Made by a program: the position numbers and the translations under genes
Origin: Aquiflexum gelatinilyticum
GTDB lineage: Bacteria; Bacteroidota; Bacteroidia; Cytophagales; Cyclobacteriaceae
Assembly: GCF_024741135.1 (NCBI RefSeq)
Contig: NZ_JANSUY010000001.1
Coordinates: 372,001-436,000 of the forward strand
Direction: 5' to 3'
Length of the DNA stretch: 64,000 nucleotides
Shown here: in pieces, positions 8,621-17,067 of the stretch
Numbering within the stretch: position 1 is the first letter of the stretch
Layout: each line of letters opens with the position of its first letter
Notes under the pieces: model-generated
Told to the model about the DNA's origin: nothing
The model's input: only the letters and a program-made list of their open reading frames with translations
Databases searched by the model: none

Positions 8621-8708
8621 AAAAAAGTTTTGGTTTTACTTTTTTTTTAGTTGATTTGAATGTTGGTTTTAAGTTTTATTTCACATTTCGAGTTAACTCA
8701 TTGATTCA

Positions 8709-9863
8709 ATGAAAAAGCATATTTATCTGTTTTCCCCAATTTTCCTTTTACTTTTTTTGTCAATCAATTCTTGCAATAGTGTCGAGGAAAAAAGCCAAGA
8801 AAAACATTTCACATTAAAATCCACAGGAGAATTTCTTTCCTTACCATTGGACGAAAATACCCCAAATGTGAGTATGGGTTTGCAGTATTCACAAGGTTTT
8901 CTTTTCAATGCCAATTGGGGAAAAAATGAAATTCAGGTGTATGACATTGAAGCAGGCTCAATGATAAAGAGTTTGATTTTTGATAAAGAAGGAGATCAGG
9001 GGGTTGGACAGCTATTCGGTTTTCATGTACATTCCTTGGACAGTATATTTCTTTTTTCACAGCTTGATGCGGTGTTGGTGTTGACGGACACCTCGGGCCT
9101 TGTCAAAAACAGGATTAGATACCAACAGCCCGATTTGTATTCCCCTGCCTTTGTGCATAATTCTTACTTTCTATCTCCTCCGATTGTAAAAGGAGATGAA
9201 ATATTTGTAAAAACCCATTTTCAAGGGAATTATAGGGAAGTAACAGCTGAGCAGTTAAGTACATATCATTTGGCCTATGCCGTCAATATGAAAACCGGTT
9301 CAGTTCGATTTTTGAAACATACCTATCCTTTTGACTATTTATCCGGTGGATTGAAGCATTTTGAACCAAGTATGGCTACTGATGGGGAAAAGGTTGTCTA
9401 TTCACTATTTGGAGATCACAGGTTGTTTTTCTCATTCTCATTTGAGGAAGATCTCCAGGCAGTTTCAGTGGCGAGTACCCATTTGGATGAAAGTCTCCCA
9501 CTTTTCCCCATGCAGGGTGAGCGTTTTGACACACAAAAATATATGCAGGGTTCATCCAGATATGAAAGTTTGATTTACGACCCATTCAGGGAGGTTTATT
9601 ACAGGTTTGCATTTCCTACTTATACTTTTGAGAGCGATGAAGAAATAAGAAGCCTCCGTACAGAGCCGAGAGAATTTGTGATAATGACCCTAGATAAGGA
9701 GTTGAAAATCATCGATGACCAATATTTTGAAGGAAGGAAGTACATGCCAAACAATGTTTTTGTAGGGGAAAAAGGTTTGTACATATCAACTTCCCACCCT
9801 AATAATCCTGAAAACCAAGAAGACAAAATGGTTTTTGAGATTTTTGGATTGGAGGAAAAGTAG
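8709..9863 (+). CDS. DUF4221-like lipoprotein
   Basis: A 384-residue predicted lipoprotein: signal peptide with lipobox ending SINS-Cys22 after a Phe/Leu-rich core. The mature part is a repeat-poor beta-rich protein resembling the Bacteroidota DUF4221 family, with short strands such as IQVYDIEAGSMIKSL and LIYDPFREVYYRFAFP (about 289-304) and repeated 'hydrophobic-D-x-hydrophobic' patches typical of propeller blades. It is followed 65 bp later by a second lipoprotein of the same general kind, so the two probably form a transcription unit. Function is unknown. In other Bacteroidota such lipoproteins occur in clusters and are presumed to be surface or periplasmic. Confidence 0.7.
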   Translation: MKKHIYLFSPIFLLLFLSINSCNSVEEKSQEKHFTLKSTGEFLSLPLDENTPNVSMGLQYSQGFLFNANWGKNEIQVYDIEAGSMIKSLIFDKEGDQGVGQLFGFHVHSLDSIFLFSQLDAVLVLTDTSGLVKNRIRYQQPDLYSPAFVHNSYFLSPPIVKGDEIFVKTHFQGNYREVTAEQLSTYHLAYAVNMKTGSVRFLKHTYPFDYLSGGLKHFEPSMATDGEKVVYSLFGDHRLFFSFSFEEDLQAVSVASTHLDESLPLFPMQGERFDTQKYMQGSSRYESLIYDPFREVYYRFAFPTYTFESDEEIRSLRTEPREFVIMTLDKELKIIDDQYFEGRKYMPNNVFVGEKGLYISTSHPNNPENQEDKMVFEIFGLEEK

Positions 9864-9928
9864 TTTTATCGAAATAAGGAATCTATCAACAATTCGTAAA
9901 TTGCTGTTAGTTTATTCAAATCATTGAA

Positions 9929-11041
9929 ATGGGAAACTTTTCGAATTTGTCTAGAATTTGGTTTTTATTTTTCCTCTTGATCTCCTGTAAAAGTCCCGAG
10001 CAAATAAAACCAGGATTAATCACACTATCAAAATCTGAAGAGGCCCTGCAACTCGGGACCTATTTTTCAAATATTGAGACTGTACTTTTTGACCCAAACC
10101 AACTCATAGGACAGATTGATAAATTGGTTGTTACCAATTCGTTGATAGTCTTTACTGATTTTGATTTGCTCAAATCCATAAAAGTTTTTGACCGTCAAGG
10201 TGGATTTATGGCAAGTAAGGATGATTTCGGAGATGATCCTTTGGCAATGGGATACTTCGATGATTTTGCTGTGTTTGAAGAGAAAATCTATGTTTTGGAC
10301 GGGAACAAGAGGAAGATCTATCTTTTCGATTTTGAACTTAACCTGTTGGATGAAATTTCTATTTCTAATCCGGCATCTGCTTTTTTGATTAATCAGAATG
10401 GGATTTTTCTGTACCATATGATCGAGAACCCTGATTTTCCATTCCAATTGTCTTTTTTATCTCATAGTGGAAAAGAGCCAAAGGGTTTGATTTCATTTAA
10501 CCATAAGTTAGCCGAATCACCTTTTTCGGGTAGTTTTTTTGTCAAAATAAATGAAGAACAATTTGTCCATTACAATCCCGGCCTTGATTCTATCTATCTT
10601 TTTTCAGGAAAAAAACATGAATCATTCAAAATAGATTTTGGTACTCAATTTATTGACCTCAATCAATCGAAGGATTTACATCCCGTGGAAAGGTTAAGGT
10701 TTTACAATGACTTTGAAGGATACAAACAGCTTTCTGATGGAGTAAAAATGGGAGAGGGATTGATTTTGTTTGGGCTGAGTTATGAGAACAAGCCCCATTA
10801 CCTCTTGGTGGATTTGGAAAATCAAAAGGCTACTCTTTATAAGACCATCAAGAACAACCTAAAGCCATTGCCTTCTACAATTTTCTTTAGCGGAAATTCA
10901 GACAAGCATGCGTGGTACTACCATTCTGCTGACCAAATTAATAAGTTTTATGAATTGAATGATTCGAAAATACCTGTAGAAAACAGGATAGAACTGCCTG
11001 AGGATCTAGAATCAAATGTTTTGGTATTACTTGACTATTGA
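9929..11041 (+). CDS. Lipoprotein, 6-bladed beta-propeller-like
   Basis: A 370-residue predicted lipoprotein with lipobox LLIS-Cys20. The rest shows blade-like repeats: VFTDFDLLKSIKVFDRQGG, EEKIYVLDGNKRKIYLFDF and later EHFVHYNPGLDSIYLF-like strands. This fits the Bacteroidota '6-bladed beta-propeller' lipoprotein family. No catalytic signature is visible. It lies close behind the DUF4221-like gene on the same strand and ends 4 bp before the convergent res gene, with no obvious terminator between them. Function is unknown. Confidence 0.68.
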   Translation: MGNFSNLSRIWFLFFLLISCKSPEQIKPGLITLSKSEEALQLGTYFSNIETVLFDPNQLIGQIDKLVVTNSLIVFTDFDLLKSIKVFDRQGGFMASKDDFGDDPLAMGYFDDFAVFEEKIYVLDGNKRKIYLFDFELNLLDEISISNPASAFLINQNGIFLYHMIENPDFPFQLSFLSHSGKEPKGLISFNHKLAESPFSGSFFVKINEEQFVHYNPGLDSIYLFSGKKHESFKIDFGTQFIDLNQSKDLHPVERLRFYNDFEGYKQLSDGVKMGEGLILFGLSYENKPHYLLVDLENQKATLYKTIKNNLKPLPSTIFFSGNSDKHAWYYHSADQINKFYELNDSKIPVENRIELPEDLESNVLVLLDY

Positions 11042-11044
11042 GAG

Positions 11045-11500
11045 TCAAAACAACCTCCCATCCCAATAAAAATCTTCCAAGCCAATAAGTTTGACATGCG
11101 AAGAAAATGAATCATGCTTCGTGTTGATGACAAAATTATGCTCTTGAGGGATCAGAGCTGAAGGGACTTTGAGTATCAGACTTTCTCTTTTTTCAAACCA
11201 AGCGCTTCCGATTTCCTGAAGGCGGGGGTAGGATTGTAGGGTATTCCAATTCGGTGGAAGGTCGGAAAGCTGTATTTCCCGGACCATTTCTGGATTTCCA
11301 ACTGGTATTTCGATGACCATTACTTTATAGGTTTCGGATTGGATGACTGCTGACCGGTGAACAACCAATTCCAAACTTGCCAAAGCCCTACTTTCCGAAG
11401 CATAGATTACAAATTGCCCGGATTTATTCCATCTGTTTGTTGCACCTGAAGCTTCAAGTTTTTCGGCATATTTTGCCTTGCTGATCCGATAAGCCAACAT
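11045..11500 (-). CDS. RES-domain toxin of a Res-Xre toxin-antitoxin system
   Basis: A 151-residue protein consisting of a single RES domain. The family's conserved Arg, Glu and Ser are best matched by Arg23 in GATNRWNKSG, Glu44 in ASLELVVHR and Ser114 in KVPSALIPQEHNF. Characterised RES toxins (the Res and MbcT groups) deplete cellular NAD+; that activity is inferred here. It is preceded on the same strand by the Xre-type antitoxin with only 2 bp between stop and start (GTG-TAG-AT-ATG), the canonical antitoxin-first order. Length and conserved positions suggest an intact gene. Confidence 0.92.
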   Translation of the reverse strand: MLAYRISKAKYAEKLEASGATNRWNKSGQFVIYASESRALASLELVVHRSAVIQSETYKVMVIEIPVGNPEMVREIQLSDLPPNWNTLQSYPRLQEIGSAWFEKRESLILKVPSALIPQEHNFVINTKHDSFSSHVKLIGLEDFYWDGRLF

Positions 11501-11502
11501 AT

Positions 11503-11931
11503 CTACACGTTATCGCCATATTCCATGGCCGTCAACCTGTCATCTGTAAACCTGATTCCTGACGAAGTGCTTAGAAAATCCTTTGGAGCAAGGTTGTCAA
11601 AAAAGTAATTCTTGGTATCAAGCCATTTGTCGAAGTTTTCAGCATTTCCAAATACATCTATTCCGTGTTGGTACAGGGACAAAAGCAAAACCAAATGTTC
11701 TTTTAAGCTTTCTTTTAGGTCAGATTCAGATTTGCGATAGTTCCTCAGCGTCTTGACACTGACATCCAGCCAATGGGCTATCACCTCATCGCTGAATGAA
11801 GTAATCTCCTTTAGGTAGTTGAGGTATTGTAGATCCACTTCCTCATTTTTGATAAAAAACAAGATGTCGATGTCGTTGCCAATGGCAGGAACATGCGATT
11901 TGCTGAATTTCGGAAATGAAGTAACGCCCAT
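11503..11931 (-). CDS. Xre/MbcA/ParS-type antitoxin (DUF2384) partner of the RES toxin
   Basis: A 142-residue antitoxin. The N-terminal half has an Xre-like helix-turn-helix (about 45-72, FSDEVIAHWLDVSVKTLRNY). The C-terminal half is the DUF2384 toxin-binding domain (about 85-140: LVLLLSLYQHGIDVFGNAEN, FDKWLDTKNYFF, APKDFLSTSSG, LTAMEYGDNV). It starts at the ATG at 11931. This family neutralises the RES toxin by covering its active site and represses its own operon. Upstream on the minus strand are a TATATTTG box and short inverted GGTA/TACC motifs that could be its promoter and operator. Confidence 0.92.
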   Translation of the reverse strand: MGVTSFPKFSKSHVPAIGNDIDILFFIKNEEVDLQYLNYLKEITSFSDEVIAHWLDVSVKTLRNYRKSESDLKESLKEHLVLLLSLYQHGIDVFGNAENFDKWLDTKNYFFDNLAPKDFLSTSSGIRFTDDRLTAMEYGDNV

Positions 11932-11951
11932 AAAGGAAGAAATTTAGAACT

Positions 11952-11994
11952 CAAATATAGGGAAAATATACCGTATTAAAAAGGTAAAATTACC
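11952..11994 (-). promoter_or_regulatory. Candidate promoter and operator of the xre-res operon
   Basis: On the minus strand TATATTTG (11959-11952) fits the Bacteroidota -7 consensus TAnnTTTG, 21 bp before the antitoxin ATG. Just upstream are TACC (11969-11972), GGTA (11983-11986) and TACC (11991-11994); the last two form the inverted repeat GGTAA-AA-TTACC. No clear -33 TTTG is found at the right distance. Autoregulation is inferred from the family. Confidence 0.4.
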
Positions 11995-12076
11995 AAATTA
12001 AGTATATCATTCTCATTTGATAATAAATGACAATTGAAAAGATTTGCAATGCTATGAATTTAGAATTTTTTAATTA

Positions 12077-12088
12077 TTGTTATAACAA
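12077..12088. promoter_or_regulatory. Perfect 12-bp palindrome upstream of mazE
   Basis: TTGTTATAACAA is a perfect palindrome whose end is 26 bp before the mazE ATG, in an AT-rich stretch. MazE-type antitoxins usually bind palindromes overlapping their own promoter, so this is the leading operator candidate. Confidence 0.4.
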
Positions 12089-12114
12089 GTTATTACATTT
12101 TCGTATAATCGTAC

Positions 12115-12405
12115 ATGGAAACAAAAGTCAGAAAGATCGGAAACAGCAGTGGGGTGATTTTGCCTAAAACACTGATAGAAAAATATAACCTTACTGATGT
12201 GGTCATCGAAGACAATGGAGATGGAATTGTGATCCGACCTGCCAATACTTCCATGTTTCAGGTAAAATTGGCAGAGGTCAAAAGGAACAAAGAGGAAATT
12301 TATGCAAAAATGGGGGAACAGGCAGGAGAGGAGCGAATTAATGATTTCTATTCCAAGGAGGAAATTGAATTTGGTAATATTGACCTAGAAATCCTCGATT
12401 TATGA
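12115..12405 (+). CDS. mazE: MazE/AbrB-type antitoxin
   Basis: A 96-residue protein. The N-terminal 45 residues are an AbrB/MazE/SpoVT swapped-hairpin DNA-binding domain (METKVRKIGNSSGVILPKTL, then DNGDGIVIRPA). The C-terminal half is charged and probably disordered until it binds the toxin (MGEQAGEERINDFYSKEEIE). Its stop codon overlaps the start of mazF (ATGA), a translationally coupled antitoxin-toxin pair. It would neutralise MazF and repress the operon. Confidence 0.9.
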   Translation: METKVRKIGNSSGVILPKTLIEKYNLTDVVIEDNGDGIVIRPANTSMFQVKLAEVKRNKEEIYAKMGEQAGEERINDFYSKEEIEFGNIDLEILDL

Positions 12406-12737
12406 AATATGGTGAAGTTTGGCTTGTTAATTTTGAGCCTCAGGTTGGACAAGAAATTAGAAAAACCCGTCCTGCGATCATTGTGAATCACGATTCGGTA
12501 GGCAAACTCCCCCTTAAAATTGTTGTTCCACTTACCGATGCATTAAAAACCAAACAGGAGTGGATGGTAGAATTGAAACCCAGTCAAAGCAACGGATTGG
12601 AAAAAGAGTCTTTTGCCGATTGTTTTCAAATCAAAAGTTTATCAGAACAAAGACTGATTAAGAAAATCGGAATTTTAAATGAAGATGAAATTTCTGAAAT
12701 TCAGATTACTTTGATCAAAGTCTTGAACTTAATATGA
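12402..12737 (+). CDS. mazF: MazF/PemK-type mRNA endoribonuclease toxin
   Basis: A 111-residue toxin of normal MazF length. The signature opening is YGEVWLVNFEPQVGQEIRKT followed by RPAIIVN; the conserved Arg of this block (KTRP, about residue 23) belongs to the catalytic site in the family. The second block is DCFQIKSLSEQRLIKKIG (about 75-92). Members cleave mRNA at short sequence motifs; the motif here cannot be predicted. It overlaps mazE by 4 bp. This is the second toxin-antitoxin module within 1.7 kb, opposite in direction to xre-res. Confidence 0.92.
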   Translation: MKYGEVWLVNFEPQVGQEIRKTRPAIIVNHDSVGKLPLKIVVPLTDALKTKQEWMVELKPSQSNGLEKESFADCFQIKSLSEQRLIKKIGILNEDEISEIQITLIKVLNLI

Positions 12738-12889
12738 TTCTAAATTTCAGAGTATCTCAAGTCTCATATCTCATATCTCACCTCTAATTCTCAAATGCCG
12801 TGTAAATGTCGGGTTTAATCCTCCCCAAATTCGGATTGGTTTTCTGAAATTCAACCCAAATTGCGATGGTAAAACAAAACCATATTATC

Positions 12890-13714
12890 ATGAAACAACC
12901 GGAATTGGGCCAAAAGATTCTCGAACTGAGAAAGGCCAAAGGATTGACACAGGAAGAACTTGTGGAGCTATGCAATATCAACGTGCGCACCATACAGCGT
13001 ATCGAAGCCGGGGAGGTGACTCCGAGGAGTTATACCATCAAAAGTATTCTGGAAGTATTGGGTTACGATTTCAAAGAAATCCAACAAACCAATGATCAAA
13101 ATTCAGTCATCAGTCCCGAAATAATCGGAAAAGCTGCATTTCTAAAAACAGCCTTTTTTGTAGGAATCGTTTATTTCCTGTTGGCTTTTGTGGAAGGTAT
13201 ATTTGATTATTGGCAAACTGGGGAGGATATCAGTCCGGAAGCAGCACCTTGGTATATCGCCGTCAAGATCGGTATCATGCTCACTTTTGGGGTTTTCACT
13301 TTTGGATTTTACAGGTTGAGTCTGATCAAACCAAACGTGATTGTCAAAGCTGCAAGTATCTTATTGATCATTGCAACATGCTTTGGTGTGGCAGCAGACA
13401 TTTATGGATTTAACAACGCTTCTGTTTGGCAGTCGGTACAATTTTCCAAGGCCATTCTTTTCGGAGCACTTTACATCGTTTTTGGCTTGGGACTAATCAG
13501 GTACCAAACTGATTTTGGGTCTTTTGCCTTGGTCACAGGAATATTGAGCATCATTTCAGGAATCGCTTTCCTGAGCATCATTTTGGCTATTCCGGGTTTG
13601 TTTGTATTCACCATCTTCGAAATCTTACAACTTGTCCTGCTTTACAAAGCTTATGAATCCATTACAGGCAAAAGCCCGAGTCCAAAAAATTTGGATATCC
13701 ATGCTTTTGGGTGA
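12890..13714 (+). CDS. XRE-family DNA-binding domain fused to a multi-pass membrane domain
   Basis: A 274-residue protein if started at ATG 12890 (MKQPELGQKILELRKAKGLT); an in-frame ATG 8 codons upstream (12866) is possible but gives a poorer N-terminus. Residues about 7-62 are a Cro/C1-type helix-turn-helix (LTQEELVELCNINVRTIQRI). From about residue 85 to 253 come five or six membrane helices (for example FFVGIVYFLLAFVEGIF, IGIMLTFGVFTFGFY, IVKAASILLIIATCFGVAA, ILFGALYIVFGLGLI, GIAFLSIILAIPGLFVFTIF). It looks like a membrane-tethered transcription factor. No catalytic motif or known ligand is visible. It follows mazF after 150 bp and is a separate unit. Confidence 0.85.
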   Translation: MKQPELGQKILELRKAKGLTQEELVELCNINVRTIQRIEAGEVTPRSYTIKSILEVLGYDFKEIQQTNDQNSVISPEIIGKAAFLKTAFFVGIVYFLLAFVEGIFDYWQTGEDISPEAAPWYIAVKIGIMLTFGVFTFGFYRLSLIKPNVIVKAASILLIIATCFGVAADIYGFNNASVWQSVQFSKAILFGALYIVFGLGLIRYQTDFGSFALVTGILSIISGIAFLSIILAIPGLFVFTIFEILQLVLLYKAYESITGKSPSPKNLDIHAFG

Positions 13715-13867
13715 AAGTTTGGGAATAGGTTATTGGGTTATTGGTTGTTATTGTCAACTGACCACGGACGACAGTCGACTTCTGGAAATAATCAAGTCAG
13801 CACTTTCAAAGTGAAAAAAAGGCCTAAAATTCAAACTGATTATTTCGATAAAAGCATTTTCAATTAT

Positions 13868-13904
13868 AAATCCCTGCTCTGGTTTACAGAGCAGGGATTT
13901 TTTG
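13868..13904 (+). terminator. Rho-independent terminator after the XRE-membrane gene
   Basis: Perfect 14-bp stem AAATCCCTGCTCTG / CAGAGCAGGGATTT with a GTTTA loop (13868-13900), followed by further T residues. It lies between the + strand XRE gene and the convergent regulator gene and would end + strand transcription; the A-rich left side is weaker for the opposite strand. Confidence 0.85.
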
Positions 13905-13939
13905 TCTCAAGTCTCCTGTCTTAAATCTTACATCTTTTT

Positions 13940-16822
13940 TCAAAATTTTAAAATAAACTCCTGAAGGTTTGCTGTCCTTTCAAGGTGCATTTTTTTGCGG
14001 AGCCGGTATCTTGCGATTTCAATCCCCCGTGTGGAAATGTTCATCAGGTACGCTATTTCTTTTGAGGAAAGGTTCATCCGCAGGTAAGCACTTAGTTTGA
14101 TTTCCTGAGGGCTGAGATCGGGGTATTGTTTTTTGAAGCGGTTCATAAAGTCTCCATGAACCTGGTCAAAGTGGATTTCAAACTGTTCCCAATCTTTGTC
14201 TCCGGCTATATTTTTATCAATGCTGAGGATGACTTTTTCTATTTCGCTTTTTACTTCCTGGTTTTTACTTTTCTTGATGATGGAGTTCAGGTGGGTTTTG
14301 GTCTGGTCTATAAATCCATTTTTATTGATCAGATGCATCGTTGCTGAAGCTAGTTCTTTGTCTTTGGCCTGAATTTCAGACTCAAGTTTTTCATTCCTTA
14401 ACTTCTCTATTTCTTCTTGTGAATTTTTAAGGGCAGTTTCCTTTTGGATGAGGGCTTTCCTTTGGGAATCTGTGATCCGGATGGTTTTCTTATGGTATCT
14501 CTTTTCGATCATTGTATAGATGAAATATGCAGCGGCTAGCACCAATAAGAAATAAACAAAATAGGCCAAAGCTGATCTGTACCATGGAGGATACACTTCA
14601 AATGAAAATGTATTGGCATCACTGGTCTGACCGTAAATATTTTTGCTCCTGATGTGAAAGGTGTATTTTCCTTCGCGGAGATTGGTGTAGGCTTTGTCCC
14701 TTTTGAAGGTCCATTCTCCAAATCCTTCCTCAAATCCCTCCAACCAAAACTGGAATTGCGTAGAATTCTCATTGTTAGGGATCGGGTTTGTAAATTCAAA
14801 CCTGATATTTGCCAAATCATATTCAAAAGATGGGACTTTTTGATTTTCCTCTCTTTCGGGCGTTATGGGCAAAGGCCTATAGTTTCCATTAAAAACCAGT
14901 GAATCTGATTGACCTGTGAGATAAACCGCTCTGATAATGGTTGGAAATGAAGGAGTCGAAGGCGTTTTATTTTCCAATTTGTACCAAATAAAACCGTCAT
15001 TGGCTGCAAAAAGGACTTCGTTGGACCTGATCAATGAGATGTTTTGTAAGTCATCATTGAGGAAGGGGATGATTTTGTTGAAAATTTGATGGTTTTTGAC
15101 ATAAGTTCCATTGATCTGTTTTTCCAAAACCCCAACTTCTTTGTCCCCGATATAGAAGATATTTCCCAATGGATCTTCTACCATGCTTGTTACCAAAAAA
15201 TCAAAATCAAAATATTTGGAAAAAAACGAATCTGCTTCAAACTTGTCATTCTCGGCATTGTAGTTGTATATTCCATATTCTGTGGAAAAAATCAATCGGT
15301 TGTTGATTTTCCAGACTGAAATCAGCAAGCTCGTGGGTAGTCCGGATTCCGTTCCGTAATATTTTACATCCAATGAATCAAGTTCTGGGTTTAGACGGAG
15401 TCTGTAGACTCCTTTATATCCATGGGTCATCCAGATTGTACCATCCAAATCCTGTTCAAATATCCTCGATGATTCATCAAAGCCTTTGAGTTTTCTCAAA
15501 AACTTCAACTGATCACCTTCAAATTTGTAAAGCTGCAAGCCGCTGTAGCTTCCTACAATAACCAGATCGGGATGGTCCTTTAAGGATTGGAAATTCCAGA
15601 TCCCGCCCATTCCCCCTGCTGGAATTGCATTAAAATCTTTGATGGTAAATGCCCCGTCATTATGCGCCATCAGCAGGTTGTTCTGGATTTGGTTTATTCT
15701 GTAGACCTGCCCGGAGGACCCTGGGACGGCTTCGATTGGCAAACTTTTCCCCTCATCAAATTTTTGAACTGAAAGACCATTGTTTGTCCCATAATAAATC
15801 GCACCCATATGGAAAGCAGCATTGTAACCCGTCCCGGGAAGTCCTGCATATTGATCGATCAGCCTAAATGGTAAGCTGAGTTCTAGCAATGTGATCCCGT
15901 TGTTATGGCCGATCCAAAGGTTTCCTGATATGTCTTCAAAAAGGGAAATGATGGAGTTGTTCTGAAGTCCGTTTTCCTTTTCCATCTGCAAAACAATATC
16001 ACCTAAATCATCGACAACAAAAAGTCCGTTGCTCTGTGTTCCTATGGCAATGTTTCCGTTTTTAAGCCTGATTGCCTCGTTTATTTTTGCTGGAATGGGT
16101 ATTTCATTTTTCCAAGGCGCTACACCTGCGGAGCTTGAAGTGTAAATGCCATTATCCCGGGTAAATACCAGTTTCTGGTTATTTCCTTGGGAAATAATCC
16201 CTGTGACAAGTTTTCCTTTAAAAAAATCTCCAAAATCTTCTGAAATGAATTTTTCATTTTCAAAAATATAAAGGCCATTTTCCAGTTGATTGCCAAATAC
16301 TCTGTTATTGGAAAGGTGAAAGCTCTCGAATTCCGGTTTGTTTTCGGTAATTGAAATCAATTCATGTCTATCTGAAAAAGTAAAAACTTCCTGAAAAGTA
16401 CAGAAAATGATTTTATTGTGAAGCAGAAAGATTTTCCAGATTTCTTCTAGGTTTTTGTAAGTTTCCGGAAGCAGATTCAATAGGGAGTGATATTGCAAAA
16501 AACCTTGTTCATCGGGCTTAAAATAGCCAAATTCACCTTGACCCGCCACATAAATAATCCCATTTTCATCGATGGAGACATCCCTGATTTTAGTACTGTT
16601 GGGAAGCGAATACCTTCTCCAGGTCGTGCCGTCATATTCCAACAGACCAAAGTTGTTGGCGACATAGATTAAACCAGATTCGCTTTGTGAAATTGCAAAG
16701 TTCTGGATGCCTCCATGATATTCTTTACTGGAATAAAATTTTGAAATAGGAAGGCCGGGTATCTGACCTGAAAGATCCAAAGCAATCAAGCAAAGGATTG
16801 ATATTAAACAAACGTATTTCAT
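13940..16822 (-). CDS. Membrane-spanning propeller/Y_Y_Y/LuxR regulator (SusR-like)
   Basis: A 960-residue single-protein sensor-regulator. It has a signal-like N-terminus (MKYVCLISILCLIALDLSGQ) and a long extracytoplasmic region of 'two-component regulator' propeller strands to about residue 640 (for example EDISGNLWIGHNNGITLLEL). A Y_Y_Y domain ends near 740, one membrane helix lies at about 750-771, a coiled coil at 785-840, and a LuxR-type helix-turn-helix at the C-terminus (about 903-957: LSPQEIKLSAYLRMNLSSKE, then IAYLMNISTRGIEIARYRLR). There is no kinase or receiver domain, so it should act directly on DNA from the membrane. It is divergent from the SusC gene at 17068, the usual position of a glycan-sensing regulator. 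The inducer is probably a beta-glucan oligosaccharide (inference from the GH16 gene). Confidence 0.9.
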   Translation of the reverse strand: MKYVCLISILCLIALDLSGQIPGLPISKFYSSKEYHGGIQNFAISQSESGLIYVANNFGLLEYDGTTWRRYSLPNSTKIRDVSIDENGIIYVAGQGEFGYFKPDEQGFLQYHSLLNLLPETYKNLEEIWKIFLLHNKIIFCTFQEVFTFSDRHELISITENKPEFESFHLSNNRVFGNQLENGLYIFENEKFISEDFGDFFKGKLVTGIISQGNNQKLVFTRDNGIYTSSSAGVAPWKNEIPIPAKINEAIRLKNGNIAIGTQSNGLFVVDDLGDIVLQMEKENGLQNNSIISLFEDISGNLWIGHNNGITLLELSLPFRLIDQYAGLPGTGYNAAFHMGAIYYGTNNGLSVQKFDEGKSLPIEAVPGSSGQVYRINQIQNNLLMAHNDGAFTIKDFNAIPAGGMGGIWNFQSLKDHPDLVIVGSYSGLQLYKFEGDQLKFLRKLKGFDESSRIFEQDLDGTIWMTHGYKGVYRLRLNPELDSLDVKYYGTESGLPTSLLISVWKINNRLIFSTEYGIYNYNAENDKFEADSFFSKYFDFDFLVTSMVEDPLGNIFYIGDKEVGVLEKQINGTYVKNHQIFNKIIPFLNDDLQNISLIRSNEVLFAANDGFIWYKLENKTPSTPSFPTIIRAVYLTGQSDSLVFNGNYRPLPITPEREENQKVPSFEYDLANIRFEFTNPIPNNENSTQFQFWLEGFEEGFGEWTFKRDKAYTNLREGKYTFHIRSKNIYGQTSDANTFSFEVYPPWYRSALAYFVYFLLVLAAAYFIYTMIEKRYHKKTIRITDSQRKALIQKETALKNSQEEIEKLRNEKLESEIQAKDKELASATMHLINKNGFIDQTKTHLNSIIKKSKNQEVKSEIEKVILSIDKNIAGDKDWEQFEIHFDQVHGDFMNRFKKQYPDLSPQEIKLSAYLRMNLSSKEIAYLMNISTRGIEIARYRLRKKMHLERTANLQEFILKF

Positions 16823-16962
16823 ATTTTGGGCATTGTTAAAACCAAGATATGAATTTTCTGAATGATGTATGTTTTTTTTTGATTTGGTGAGTTATTATTA
16901 AATTTGAATATCTACGTCCATTTGCTTAAAATCAATATTTTTTAATTTAAAGTTGAGTTTTT

Positions 16963-17004
16963 GTGAAGTAGGTGAAGTAATGTTGATGTAGTATTGATGT
17001 AGTA
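16963..17004 (+). promoter_or_regulatory. Tandem direct repeats in the regulator-susC divergent spacer
   Basis: Within the 245-bp spacer 16823-17067, TTGATGTAGTA occurs twice back to back (16983-16993 and 16994-17004), an exact 11-bp tandem repeat, one helical turn. Just upstream GTGAAGTA occurs twice (16963-16970 and 16972-16979). The block ends 63 bp before the susC start. It is the leading binding-site candidate for the divergent LuxR-domain regulator. No clean TAnnTTTG box is visible between it and the start codon. Confidence 0.5.
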
Positions 17005-17067
17005 CTTTTTTTTGGTTATCTTTTTATTATGACGTGATTTGAGCTAGTTGACATTTAAATCCAAAGT

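Noticed and set aside
12755-12797. Repeated TCTCATATCTCATATCTCAC stretch after mazF
   Set aside because: A short low-complexity direct repeat with no partner sites. Similar TCTCAAGTCT fragments near 13905 suggest general spacer wear rather than a site.
13602-13924. Plus-strand frames overlapping the end of the XRE-membrane gene and the terminator
   Set aside because: They run through a strong terminator hairpin and low-complexity spacer and have no coding features.
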